Below are positions 1 through 11,619 of a stretch of 64,000 nucleotides of DNA, piece after piece. The position numbers and the translations under genes are program-made. Each line of letters begins with the position of its first letter. Position 1 is the first letter of the stretch. The stretch is from Margaritispora aquatica (Eukaryota > Ascomycota > Leotiomycetes > Helotiales > Discinellaceae): assembly GCA_007644065.1 (NCBI GenBank), contig VJWN01000016.1, forward strand, positions 543,207 to 607,206, written 5' to 3'. The notes below the pieces were generated by a model. The model searched no databases. It saw nothing but the letters and a program-made list of their open reading frames with translations, and had not been told where the DNA came from.

Positions 1-2493
1 AATAGTTGTCAAGAGACCAAAATTCTTATCAGCTCCAGAATGGAAGATGACGTCCAGCGTGATCTTCGCGACAAGGTCGTCGAAATCCGCGTGGATAATC
101 GAAACGTAGAAAGTATCCAGACTTTCATAAATCTTCGAGTAAAGACGTGGTTTAAAAAGCGAGGTTTCATACCTGAAGCCCAAGCTGAAATTAAGAGGCT
201 GCTAACACCCTTGGCGTACAAAGCAAATGGTATCTATTCGGTTTCGGGCTGCTCCTACCCTTTCAGCTCACATAGGTGTACTAACATTGAACAGGTATGT
301 TTCTCTACGTCAAGATTGTTTTGAGCAGTATTGAACATCTGGATGATTTGATCACAATTCAGAATGAGCTGAAAGTTCTCCCGGAGACATTAGATGATGC
401 GTAAGCCTACATTAACAATTTGTTGCGTATTCAATAAGTCGTACTGATTTTAGAGTAGGTATGATAGGATTTGGGATCGTATCAACAGTTTGAATCCTCC
501 CGTTCTAAAACAGAAAGCTCGAAAGCTTTTGGAATGGATTGGCTGCTCTTTGACACCTTTGACTATCCAGGAACTTGAACAAGCCTTGCTTGTTAATATG
601 GATGATGTCACCATTCATGCAACAGTGATTGGTAATTTCAATCTTGTTGCCATTTGTACACCAATCCTGGAGGTGGTCGATAATTATGCGCAATTCGTCC
701 ACTTTACGGCGAGAGAGTAAGTGAGCCGTCAAAGATGAAACGCAAATGGCCTAATCTTTCATTAGATACATCTCTAGTCCACATGTTCCATACCCCATCG
801 ATGTCTCGAATGCCACCCTAAATCTAGCCTTATGTTGCATTCAGTATCTTCGTCAAAGCCATCACGATGCGGACTTGTCAGACAAAGAAATACGTGACAA
901 CCTCGTCAGGGGCATGTATCGATTTCACGAATATTCAGCGACCATGTGGTATAGGCTGCTAGAACATTACCTCTGCTCTGTTCAATCGAAGACTCCACCA
1001 AGTAATCTTATCGAACTCCTCGAATTGTTCGTCGACGAGAGAAGCAGTGCTGAATTCCGCAGAGACACATCTTTGCCGCCTACCCAAATCCCAAGCCATT
1101 TCAAATCAGATTATCCAGATATACATGAGATGCTCAGCAACACTGCAAGCTTCCAGAAGAAATGGACTGAAGGTGAATATGACAAACGCAAAGGTTAGTA
1201 GACATCACAATCCAAGACCTTAAAACGTGGGTAATTCTGACAGACAAAGAAAACTCATGGATCACTCTCGAGCCCCTGAGCATATCGCGTGTCTCTATCC
1301 GCCTCCATAATAATTTCAACCAGCTACTTTGCGAAAACGGTGGACATCACATAGAAAACTTGGATAAAATTATTCAAAAGCACAACGGTAGCCGACCATT
1401 CAAATGCAGCTTCTTGGGATGTTTCTTTAGCCGCCATGGGTTCCTAACTGAGTCTGCCCGATATTCACATCAGGGACATCATGAACGTCCATGGAAATGC
1501 AGTAGGTCTGATTGCCCATTCTCTACCGGATTTCTGTCCCGAAAGATGAGAGACCAACATTGGAAACAATGTCAACCCGAGAGACAAAAAACTATATCTT
1601 TTTCGCAAGATCTCGACAATTACGAAATAGAAGCTCTTGTATCTGATCTTGTCAGAGCCGACAAAGTCGAAGCATGCAGGAGTCTTCTCCCTCAGATTAA
1701 GAAGTTAAGCGGTAAAGTGAATAAAGAATTACTTAACTTAGCTCTCAGTTTCGCATCTGGGGCCATGATCGACGTGCTTGAGATGACGTTCTATTACACG
1801 GTACACGACGACGACCGTCGTCCTTGGATGAAAGCTGCCATTCGAGGGGGAAATATTGAAACCTTTAGGCATATTTTCCGTCGTACAACAAGATACAAAT
1901 ACGTGGAGGTTCTCGCAGAAGCACGAAAATCCAAATGCAAAGAGTTCAGCCTTGATTGGGAGTTGAATATCGATGCTGAACGCAAAGAGTGGACGTCAAA
2001 ATATAACAACAAATCTCCATTCGAAACAGAATATACAAGCAGAAATTTTCTCCAGATCGCCAAAGGGGACTTAGAGAATGAGAAGTTTGTTATGTTAGTA
2101 TGGGAAAAGCTAGATTTGGCCAAAACTCTTCCGATACGGCACCTCGGACCTGCACTTGTGACTGTCGCTCAAACATGTTGTTCATTGATATTGGCTGCTT
2201 ATTTGATTGAAACTGGTGCGCCGGTAGATTACAGGCTTCGTCTTTCGTATCTTACGCCACTCCACCACGCAACAACACACAATACACGCGAGGCTGCAGA
2301 TCTAATAAAGTATCTCCTCAGCAAAGGTGCGGATCCGACAGTACACTCGAAATCTTCAAGCAGCACCGACAGCAAGGTCAGAAAAATCGAGGATGAGGTG
2401 GGGGCAAAAGGTATTTCGGAGTTTTTGGGAATGACGTGGGATGATATAGTCGAGAAGTTTAAATCAGAAAGGGAAGAAAAGAGTAAGGAGTAG
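1..2493 (+). CDS. NLR-like protein, 3' part: end of NACHT region, C2H2 fingers, ankyrin-like C terminus
   Basis: The gene runs in from before base 1. Exons 1-229, 295-400, 459-716, 766-1193 and 1244-2493 keep one frame and give 756 visible residues. The first residues (ILISSRMEDDVQ) match the end of the nucleotide-binding part of fungal NACHT proteins, which carry an S-R-x-E/D-x-D signature there. Next comes a winged-helix-like stretch (PLTIQELEQALLV, then FTAREYISS). Near 1400-1590 there are two finger-like Cys/His clusters (FKCSFLGC and WKCSRSDC with trailing His). The C terminus has ankyrin-like repeats (TPLHHATTHN, LLSKGADPTVH). Walker A and B lie outside the window. Fungal NLRs act in non-self recognition and regulated cell death; the role of this one is inferred. 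The N-terminal effector domain cannot be seen. Confidence 0.85.
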
Positions 2494-2944
2494 AGGATTT
2501 GGATATTTTCATGCACCGGAGATTGAAGGCACGGCGGTGGTAGAATTAGACAGTAAAGATTTGTATTCTCTGTCACTTAACTAAGCTTGATGAGACATTG
2601 TGGTCACCCAAGCTCCGTTGTGACTTTCTTTTCATTACGTTGTGATGATTACAGTATATACAAGATCAACATCTCAGAAACCTTGCTTCTAGTGAAGCCA
2701 AAGAAGCCAATTTGATGATGGCTCTAAGTTCTGCACCTGTCCTTGATTGAAAGGCAGGCGCAAGTCCTCCACCTATCCGACCAGGGACCGCTTTTTTGGG
2801 CTCTTGATCCCCGTCAAAGTTGGCTGCCTACCAACACACGTTTATAAAATTTCTTTGCTGAGTTCGTTTGATTGAATAGATATACCCAATGCGGCTTGTA
2901 ACATCTACCCATAAATTAACTCTTTATCAGATGACAAAGCTGCA
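2494..2944. other. Intergenic, convergent 3' ends
   Basis: This lies between the convergent ends of the NLR-like and SNF2 genes. The SNF2 strand stays open here for another 50 codons or so if an optional GTGAGT intron (2959-2828) is used, so its 3' end could extend to about 2680. Nothing else was recognised. Confidence 0.5.
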
Positions 2945-5900
2945 TCAGATTCTACTCACCCTCCGCCGTGCGTTATCAATATCGGCTTGCGGAACTTCGC
3001 TTGAGTCGAGTGACTTGCTAATAAGACTCAATTTATCCTGCTGGACCCCCTGGACATACTAGTTCTAGTCAGTCGCTTCGTCTTATGCAGAAGTTTAGCA
3101 GTTTAGAATTCCGACGCCGAGCTCTGCTCAATTCGGCTGCCGACTCACAGGGGAACGTACCCCTTCAATCGTATTGGTAGCAATGTACCTTGTTATTGTG
3201 ACTTCCCGAGTTTGCCCCATTCTATGAATCCGATCTATGGCTTGAGCCTCAGCCATTGGGCTCCAGTGAGGTTCAATCAGGTGCACATGGTTTGCTGCGG
3301 TTAGGTCCACTCTGGAGATCACCACATTGTCAGTATCAACTAATTTAGAGGACTGACACTTGTTAAAAACTAGAGGCGGGATATGTGCCTACCCTTCTCC
3401 TGCGCTTCCGATACTGGCTAGCATAACCGTACAGGTTGGGTCCTGATTGAATTGTTGTAGCGCCTTTCTCCGCTGGACGAGACTACTACTGCCGTCTATT
3501 CTCTGGAATTGGAAATGATACTGAGTCAGAGATTTTGCGATCAAGTCAAGCATTTTAGTCCATTGACTGAATACTACACTGCAATACGTTAGCTCGCTAA
3601 ACCTTGGTGAGGGAGTGAAGATAGATGGCATCGCTTTATTGAGTACCTCTTTACGGGGAATGATCTGCCTCCAGAGTGCTCCACCATTTGTTCAGCACCA
3701 AGATTTCGTATTAGGGCTTCGACTTTGGCGGAAAAGCGAGTAGGTAACTTGGGTGATTCCGTGGAGTTTCTCGATGCAGCGCGGCTGGCTGTGCACTTTG
3801 GGTACTTTCGCACCTCATCCGTGCATGTATTTTCGTTTATATCGCTACAGTTTTGCGCCATTCGGCCATCCACCGAGGATCTCCAATCCTCCAAGGCAGA
3901 TTCCGATAACAGATCCTTCCCACTGTTGCAGATGTATCTCAAGAGGTTAAACATGGTTATGAAGTTCGCGTGTTTTTCTTTGCTTTTGCTAGTTCCGGAT
4001 TCGCCTCCATCTTCATCTGCAAGACCATTCAAAATATTTCTGGTCTTTTTCTCGAAAAAATTGTATAAAGCTTGGTCTGCTTTATGTAGCTTAATATCCT
4101 CGATTCTCTCGATTCTTTGAGGAATTTTGAGGGAGCTTTGGATTGCAACTTTTGTTCTTCGAAGGCAAGTAGCTTTCACAAGGTCTTTAAGTATGTCAAA
4201 GCTGTGTAGCTGCTTCTGTTTAATTGGCAATGTTATCCAGCGGTCGAATTCAGACTTCTCTGTCAATTGTGGGGTGCGAATGAAGCTTAGTAGAGCTCCA
4301 TAGTCGTCAAGGGAATTGTGTATCGGTGTGCCTGTTAGGCACCACCGACTCTTTGAGGCGACGGCTCTCGCTGCCTTAAAAATTTGTGTGGATCGGTTGC
4401 GAATACGATGTGCTGCAAGCATATTAAGTTGATTGCGAGGCAATAACTCGCTGCATGATACGTACCTTCGTCCAGAACAACGCGACGCCATTTACCTGAA
4501 TAGAGAGGTTCTTTTTCTTCTGCTTCCCAGTCTGAGCTCAAAGTCTCATAGGTCGTGAGTACAATATCGGCTTCCCAGAAGTTTGCTAGCTGCAGACGGC
4601 GTTTGGAACCATGATAAAGTACTAGGCGCATCTGACCTGGAAAGATATGACTATATGTACCCGTTAGAACTGTGCTATGTGTATCGATCGGCTTGATTCT
4701 AGTACTCTTTGATTTGTTTCTGCCATACAGGAATCGCTAGAGACACCTAGTTAGAACTGTGTTGATAGGAAGTGCAGAGGTTGGGAATATACTAGACATT
4801 GGGGTAATTATCAGCGTCGCTCGAGACATCCTATCGTCGGTTAAGCTCTCTTGGTCAGCTACCAAATCAAGAGACGAGCACACTAATGCTAAAAGGCTTA
4901 AAGTCTTTCCGAGGCCCATATCCTTGATATTATGTCAGTAGCATTCTCTTGTGAGATTCGGGACACCAACGTCGGCAAGTACTCCGCCGTTGACAGGCTC
5001 TGGATTGCTCCTGTATGTACCCGTGACTTTATGGCGGTATCTGTTGAGTTATTGTCAGATCAGGGCACTCTAAGGTCATTTTCATGGAGGGTAGCTGCCA
5101 CTGACTGTGACTCTGACTTGGAGTTAGTCGATGGACCCCAAAGAGATGGAAATTGGGCATTTTCCACGACTCCATATTCTTTTTCCATCATCATAGTAAG
5201 AGCTGTAAGTTGGTGACTAGGTCTCATTAGTAGGTAGTTTGTACATGTATAGGGGCAATGATATACTGTTCCAGTGTTGACTTAAGCCGCGGACTTTGCA
5301 TTTGACTCATGAGGTTACTTGGGTCGTTCGCAGAGTTGAGCAGCTGGAGAAAACGGCTCTTTTGGGTCTCGTCAAGAGAAGTGCTTGTAACCACATTGTT
5401 TGAGCCTGCAGATATTGATAAAGATTCCAAGTTTGGCATTTGAGAACCTGGGCGGAGTAAATAATGTGGGTTCCAATAGTCGACACCTCTGTTGAGTTCT
5501 TCAGCTGATGGATGTTGGAAATACAAGCCGGCATCCGAGAATAAACGGCCCACAGAATCTTTGTCTGATTTGACTCCATACACCACGATTCGAACAGAAC
5601 AGGCATGGGCTGAGCTGAGCTTCGCTCGTTTCCTCGAGACAGTCCGTTGGTCTTCTCGCGATTCGGTTGCCACCATATTAGCATCGTAGTCAATCTTGAA
5701 CTTCTTTGGAACCTCGCATAGGGCAGGTAACGTTAGAATACCAGCATGCTTCATAGAATCTTGGAAGGACATCATCATGATGTCCCCAAAAGGGCGTAGT
5801 GTTACTGATGTTTCATTCGTGCCTTGATTGCCAGTCCAAGAAGAGGTTGCCTGTGCTATGATCTTTATGTAGTCAGTAAATTGCCTTTCTTGGCTCGATC

Positions 5901-6789
5901 ATAGATCAACGTACCACACCAAAGCAGATATCTATCTGGTTGATATCGAGGACAAGACTTTTCGGCTCCTGTTCTGGAAATGAGGGTTGAAACTCTATAC
6001 AGGCATAATAAGCTAGCATTTTTAACAACAGATTATTTCTTAAGACCTACCAGAGAGATCCTCGGTATAGCTGATCAGGGTGCGAGAAATCCCCGATATC
6101 CAATCATCGGCTTTGGCTTTCACCCCGTTGACAGTTTCAATGAGAGGTTCTTTCCATTTAGGTGCCACTTCCAAAGTTTCGAGTAGCTGAGGCGTAGAAA
6201 GTCTCAACGACTGACCCCCAAAGCCTTTCCCGGAAGAGGTTGTCGTTACATCGACCGGAGTTAATATGTTATTGGCTGGTGTGTCTGTCCAGGCCGGGTA
6301 ATTGGGGTCCGGAAGTGTCCAACTCTCATCCATGTTACTTTCAAAGTCCATGATATTAGTGCTTCCTTGGTTTTCACTCTCGTAGTAGGTGCTGTCTGCT
6401 ATTGGGTAGCTTTTGAAATTCGACTCGTTCATCTGATCTGGCATGGGAACACAAAGAAGTGGATCTGATTCAAACTCTGGAGGGTTGAAAGTTGAAATCA
6501 ACCCATCAAAAGTGTATCCCGACGCAGCATTGCTCCAATCTGTCTTGTTATCAACGCTTTGCTGCAATGCATCACTACGAAATCCGAGATCGAAGGCGAC
6601 GCTGGACCCTTCCCAGGAGTTGTATCCATTAATTGATTCTGAAACTGCGCTTCCAATAGAAGGAGCCAAATCACCAAGCTGTGTGCAAAGCCTTTTGGAA
6701 AGGGGCCCAAAATCTGCTGAGGGTGAAAGTCTCTTGGTACCGGTAACCATATTTGGCTCAGGAAGGCCGAGGAAGTTCTCTTGTTCCAT
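2945..6789 (-). CDS. SNF2-family DNA-dependent ATPase/helicase, HLTF/Rad5-like but without RING
   Basis: Twelve exons: 6789-6051, 5994-5915, 5862-5267, 5216-5106, 5040-4971, 4922-4793, 4736-4706, 4650-4466, 4412-3647, 3578-3393, 3311-3161 and 3058-2945. They sum to 1052 residues. Visible motifs in order: a HIRAN-like segment starting at CFGVII (about residue 270), Walker A in LADDMGLGKT (about 535), DEAH (about 647) formed across a splice, LTGTPIHN, and the C-terminal helicase motifs VVFSQWTKMLDLI, SAGEGVDLTAANHV and AIDRIHRMGQTR. HLTF/Rad5 proteins remodel stalled forks and usually carry a RING between the helicase lobes. Here that interval (about residues 770-895) has only scattered Cys and no C3HC4 pattern. 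Expected role is nuclear chromatin or fork remodelling without the E3 activity (inference). The last exon is ambiguous: a GTGAGT donor at 2959 could add a tail. Confidence 0.88.
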
Positions 6790-8826
6790 GACTTCTGATT
6801 CCGGTATTCCCTAGGCGAGAATAATATGAGTCGAAACTTTGTCTTAAAGATCTAGATCTTATGGTGTTGTGTTTTGCCATCTCCACGACGGAAGGTGCCT
6901 GTTGGTGCGCCCGACCAAAAGGCTGACTCGACACACAGCCACGACATTAATTTCACCACCGCGACCATTGGCCATCCATTCTCACGCCAAGCGTTGAATT
7001 GGCTGGCTAGGGAAGGAATGGGCATATAGATACTGGGACATGTAATGTCAACGGAGGAAACCCGAAAGACTGGTTGCATTTACCAATTGCAGTCACCGGG
7101 TCCAATCCGTTGTACAGGAACTTGGCTTGGCATGCTGCCAGGCATTGTGCAAAATAGCCGACAAACCAAACTAGCAAAATCTAGGACAGGCTCACACTTT
7201 AGCTTCACTTTATCATAGGATCTAACAACCACAACATCAATTTCTCCACCCACAAAACATATTTTAGAGTATCAGGCCAATGTCCTTCTTGCACACCTGA
7301 AGTGGGAATAAAATAATTGTACGTTCATTTATCGTGAACTTGGCAAACAGGTATGTCCTTGCGGTTTACTACGTCCAGCACGTGGCTGGAAGCAACAGAC
7401 CCGATAATTCCGTCCTTCGCCACCATTCACTAATTCTAAGGATATTTTCGTTCACTGAGTATGGACCCTACCGTATGATACGTCTAAGCGAGCTGGTGAA
7501 CCATCCAAGAGGAGCCTGAGCAATCCGAGACCGACAATCGATACAGCAATAAGCAGAATGCGATATTCGTGGAGTTTCTGGAGGAAACAAATTTATACAC
7601 TAAGCGGGCAAATGATTTTCTGTTGTGGAGCGACCAGATTTGATCATACCAGGTGGCGAGACTCTTCTGAGAAAGAGTCGTGAAATTTTAGCACCAAGGA
7701 ATTGCATCTACCCCGATTAGAAGTGAATTTGGAGTCAGGGGAATGGTCACAGAGAAGTTATGAGAGTCCGAGACGATTAGGCGCATGGTTCTTTCGTTTG
7801 GTGGTTGGTTTTCGTCTGCCACTGTAAAGTGAGAAGGAGGTAATTGATGCGACGACCGGAAATGGGACGAGATTAGTGCATGGGTTTATCGTTTGTAAAG
7901 GGACTGTGACGGTCAGTGGCTGTGGATGAGGCGTAGATTTATTGCGATGACATTTATGCTGCGACAGGTCATGGATTTTAAGCATGTACTAAAAAGAACG
8001 AAGATGTTGAGGCGAGTGGCTGTCAAGATAAGATATCTATTCGATCGATTTATGAATGGATTACTAATGGATTTTTTAACAATTACTTTGCAACTTCTTT
8101 GAATCCAAAAGGGGATGTTTTGACACGAGAAGCCAGTCACTTCCTCACCACATTTGTCGGATTCACGGATGCGGAGCTATTGACAGACCACTACACAAAA
8201 CGAAGTCCTCTCTTGGTTTTCAGGTTAGGTCCAGCTCACGCCAAATCCAAAATTCTTACGAAGTCTAGGGTTAAGAAGTTACTAAAACTACTGTGGAGCT
8301 CGCTTATCTCGACAGAGCGGAGTCGGTTGTGGCAGCAGAAATTCAGCAGAACATTTAGCCCATATGCATCTGTGTACTCGAACTTGATCAAAAGGCTGAA
8401 GAAACACTGAAGTGAGTGCTAGATAGTTCAAAGAATAACTAGTAATTGTGGATTATGTTCACTCGTCAAGTGATACTAATCAGTAAAAATTGTGTTATAT
8501 TGTAACTTGTGTAGGATGAAGGATTTTGATGACACTCGTGAAATCAAACTAGAAAGCTTACATTAGGAGTCTAGCTACGAGTCCTTTTTCCAAGGATCAT
8601 TCGGAGAAAAGAAGGGTGGTAAGGATTGGTTGAAGGAGGACTCATCACATGATTAGCTACAGTTGGGTTATAACCACATGATCACAAATTGACAGACTTG
8701 CAGGCTAAGGTATATTTATGTCTCTAATCCAGCGATAAATATCATAAATGCCTTCATATAACTATGGTTTCCTAAATTTGCGAGCTCTGATTTGGCCTTC
8801 AATCATTGTCTCTTTCCCGTTTTGTC
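6790..8826. other. 2 kb gap without a recognisable gene
   Basis: It lies upstream of the SNF2 gene and downstream of the alpha-galactosidase gene. Short open frames occur on both strands (for example 8099-8410 on +, 103 codons), but none shows a family match, splice-supported extension or signal peptide. It includes the SNF2 promoter. No repeats or terminal inverted repeats were seen. Confidence 0.5.
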
Positions 8827-10998
8827 TTACCATTGAACACCTAATCCCACGAAATCAGCAGCGTAGTCAACCAACCCACCTGCGCCATTTGAGACTATAA
8901 CAGCATTACTACCAGTCGTCCAGCCAGGAAGTAGGACACCGAAGAGCCCGGTGTCCTGCCATCCTAGCCCGACACTGAACAACTCGCTGCTCCGTCCACT
9001 TAAAGGAACCTCAATTCTTGTCACTACACCGTTGACGCTGATGGTCATATTTCGCGTGTTCGTACCGGTAGTCCAGGCAGTACTGATTGCAATGTCATTG
9101 TTGATGAAATACATGGTTGCGTATTTACTGCCTGCAATTGCACCAGTAGGTGCGGCGATAGACAGGGTTGCGGAGCCCGTAGGAGTGAGATACCCGATCT
9201 TGGAACCAACAGGACTGCATAGAGCCGTGTTACACGTCGTTCGTGTTGCAGTACCGACGAGAGCGAAAGATGTACTAGGATACATAGTGGATGATGGTGC
9301 TGAAATTGTCAGGCTTGCTGGAGCGATCGATGACACTATGACCACAGTATTGGCATTTGAGGCTGTGAGAGAGATAGGAACAGTGAGCGTGAGAGTGTTT
9401 GCTGGAAGCGAACGAGATACGCCATTGACTGTGAATGATGTCGCAGTGGTGCTGGTGTGAGAGAAGGCTATGAGGCACGTGTAAGCACTGCTGGTGGTTG
9501 CACCGTAGACATGTGAGAATGTCGTGGTTGTTCTGGTACTGTAAGCATTTATCGATTTCATAGAATGTGCCACATACCCAGATGTAACAGCATCAGCTGC
9601 AACATATTTTCCTGCAACGGTTGTGCCACCTAGCTCTAACAGGATAGTCCCATGAGCCGCAACCGAGGCAGTGTACGAGGTCAGGACATTTGTGGCTGTG
9701 GAGGCGCCCCATATATTCTTGAGTGTTGCTGCTTTCTGTAAACCGACATCTGGCAGGTTCAATGTCAAACTTGAGGCAATATTATTGAGATTTATGACAG
9801 CGACAACCGTCCGACTACCACTCAAAGGCCCTGACCAGATCTCATACCCTGCAGATGTAAACCTTCTCATGAAACTGGCAGCAACGCCAAGGCTATCCTG
9901 GTTGTATGAAATGACATCTGAGTTGGAAAGGATATTTAGCGATGAAGTGGTGATGGTTCCAGAAGTATCGTTCAGCCTTCCGCCAATAATAAGAGGACTC
10001 TTCACAATCGCCCACATGCTAAAATGAGTCTGCTCTTCCGCTTGAGTGAAGACATTATTACCAACTTCAAGCATATCAAGATCCAGCCAACGTCCAGGTC
10101 CCGCGAAGCTTGTTTGAGAGATTGCCTGGTTCAGTGTTCGGGAAACTGCGCCATATGATGGAATTATATCGTTGCCAATTCTCCACGTATTTCCAATTGC
10201 AGGCGCCCAAGCTGAGGGAAAATCCACTCCCCATTCGCATATCGAATAGACCATGGGGCGTCCAGTTGCGGTAATGGCAGCAGACATGTTGGCAAATCGA
10301 GTTGATGGAGATGTTGGAGGAGTGAAGTCTGTGTTGGGGTATCCAGCAGATGCCTCGGAATAGCAATTGTCGACTAGATATGTGAGATTTGTGGGTGATC
10401 ACCATTGAAGTCTGACTTACATTTAATCATGTCAGCACCCCATGAGGCAAATGTCACAGCATCGGCATATTCGTGGCCTAGATATTTAGCACTAGAAGGG
10501 TTGAGAGCTTCGGTAGGAATCACACACCTAAGCTACCCACTTGTGTTGGGCTACCTGTCATACACATCTGAATGCCAGAGTCCGAGTAAACTCCAAATTT
10601 CAAGCCTCTTGCGTGTATGAATTGACCAAGAGCAAAGTACCCACTTGGGAAAAGTGTTGGGCTCCACGTGATGGATCCATTTGCCAGACGCGCTGGTAGA
10701 GTCCATCCACAATCAACAGTAACAAAGTTATATCCTTTAGCTTTTAAACCAAGGTCCACCAATGCTTGAGCATTTGATTTGACGATCGCTTCGTTGGGAG
10801 AGCATGAGTAGTGGTTGTAGGTGTTCCATCTATAGATTTTTAGTATCTAATACGGTTACTTGAAGGGAGAACTTGCCCCATAGGTGGTGTGATAGCTAGT
10901 CCATTGGAGAGACGGGGATGTAAGAGCTCGACTGGAGATGCATAGATAGTAATTGAAAGTGATGCAAGCAAAGCTTGCTTAGCAAGAGAAAAATGCAT
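8827..10998 (-). CDS. Secreted alpha-galactosidase, GH27, with C-terminal carbohydrate-binding-like region
   Basis: Four exons: 10998-10877, 10829-10528, 10477-10421 and 10373-8827, giving 675 residues. The start at 10998 gives a signal peptide (MHFSLAKQALLASLSITIYA); the frame is open further upstream but without one. GH27 hallmarks: NGLAITPPMGWNTYNHY at the mature N terminus, VTVDCGWTLP, the nucleophile Asp in KFDNCYSEA (about residue 162), SICEWGVDF, and WRIGNDI with the acid/base Asp. It should hydrolyse terminal alpha-1,6-galactose from oligosaccharides or galactomannan outside the cell. After about residue 400 comes a Thr/Ser-rich region and a final beta-rich module ending GWTTGSNAVIVSNGAGG, suggestive of a CBM35-type domain (inference). 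Intron 1 is GC-AG: only a GCAAGT donor joins MG to WNTYNHY in frame. Confidence 0.93.
10836..10876 (-). other. GC-AG intron (donor GCAAGT) in the alpha-galactosidase gene
   Basis: On the minus strand the intron starts GCAAGT at 10876 and ends TAG at 10830. The only nearby GT donors break the conserved MGWNTYNHY motif or cause a frameshift. Confidence 0.75.
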
Positions 10999-11066
10999 TG
11001 CACAAAGAGTGAAGAAATTCTTCAATTCACTACAATCACATGGCCAAGCTACATATCTCACCTCTT

Positions 11067-11072
11067 CTTATA
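11067..11072 (-). promoter_or_regulatory. Candidate TATA box of the alpha-galactosidase gene
   Basis: Minus-strand TATAAG lies about 70 bases upstream of the ATG at 10998, a usual distance in filamentous fungi. Confidence 0.4.
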
Positions 11073-11109
11073 CTTTTCCTTCTTAACGGCATTCAACCTC
11101 CCCGTCCTT

Positions 11110-11115
11110 CCCCAG
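11110..11115 (-). promoter_or_regulatory. Candidate CreA (carbon catabolite repressor) site
   Basis: Minus-strand CTGGGG fits the SYGGRG consensus of CreA/Mig1-type repressors and lies in a GC-rich patch about 115 bases upstream of the secreted glycosidase. Carbon repression of this gene is inference. A single short match has limited weight. Confidence 0.35.
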
Positions 11116-11619
11116 GATCGGCGGGAGTGCCAGGGCGGGCCATCTATAAAATCACCCGCTCGCAGATCTCAGGATTCTTCCATGAATGATAGAGGTAAAA
11201 TCATCGGGTGAGGAGGAGGAGTGCTTGCTCCACACCAAGATTCAGATGCGCTCCAATGGCAAGAAGTGATGAAAAGGCTAATATGAAGCCCGAGATCTTT
11301 CCAGGTCTGTTGTGAGGTTAATGCAGGAAATATGCAGAGGGGTACCTGCAAGTATCTCTGTTTTTTACATACAGACATGCAAAGTACGGTAGTTGATGTC
11401 TCGAAGTGTGTTGTTCTCATTCGATGTCGTTACGTTACAAGTGAATACCGAGTGCGAGTACGAAAATATCGTATTCAAGGAGCCGAGGCTCATGACTAAG
11501 CTAAACAAGCATGACCAAGCATTGGGCGATCTGGGGAATATCGTGTGTACAGATCACATGAGAGGGTGTTCCAAGCTCCCCAATTATCAACCTGGACATC
11601 TTCTTTAAAGAACACAGGT

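Larger units (their letters stand above)
10999..11619. other. Divergent promoter region, alpha-galactosidase / HET gene
   Basis: It holds the upstream regions of both flanking genes, the sites listed separately, and a CTATAAAAT on the + strand near 11147. No further gene was recognised. The HET frame is open upstream to 11545. Confidence 0.5.

Noticed and set aside
3725..4120. 131-codon + strand frame inside the SNF2 gene
   Set aside because: Antisense shadow of a well-supported helicase exon.
8099..8410. 103-codon + strand frame
   Set aside because: No recognisable motif, signal peptide or splice-linked partner.
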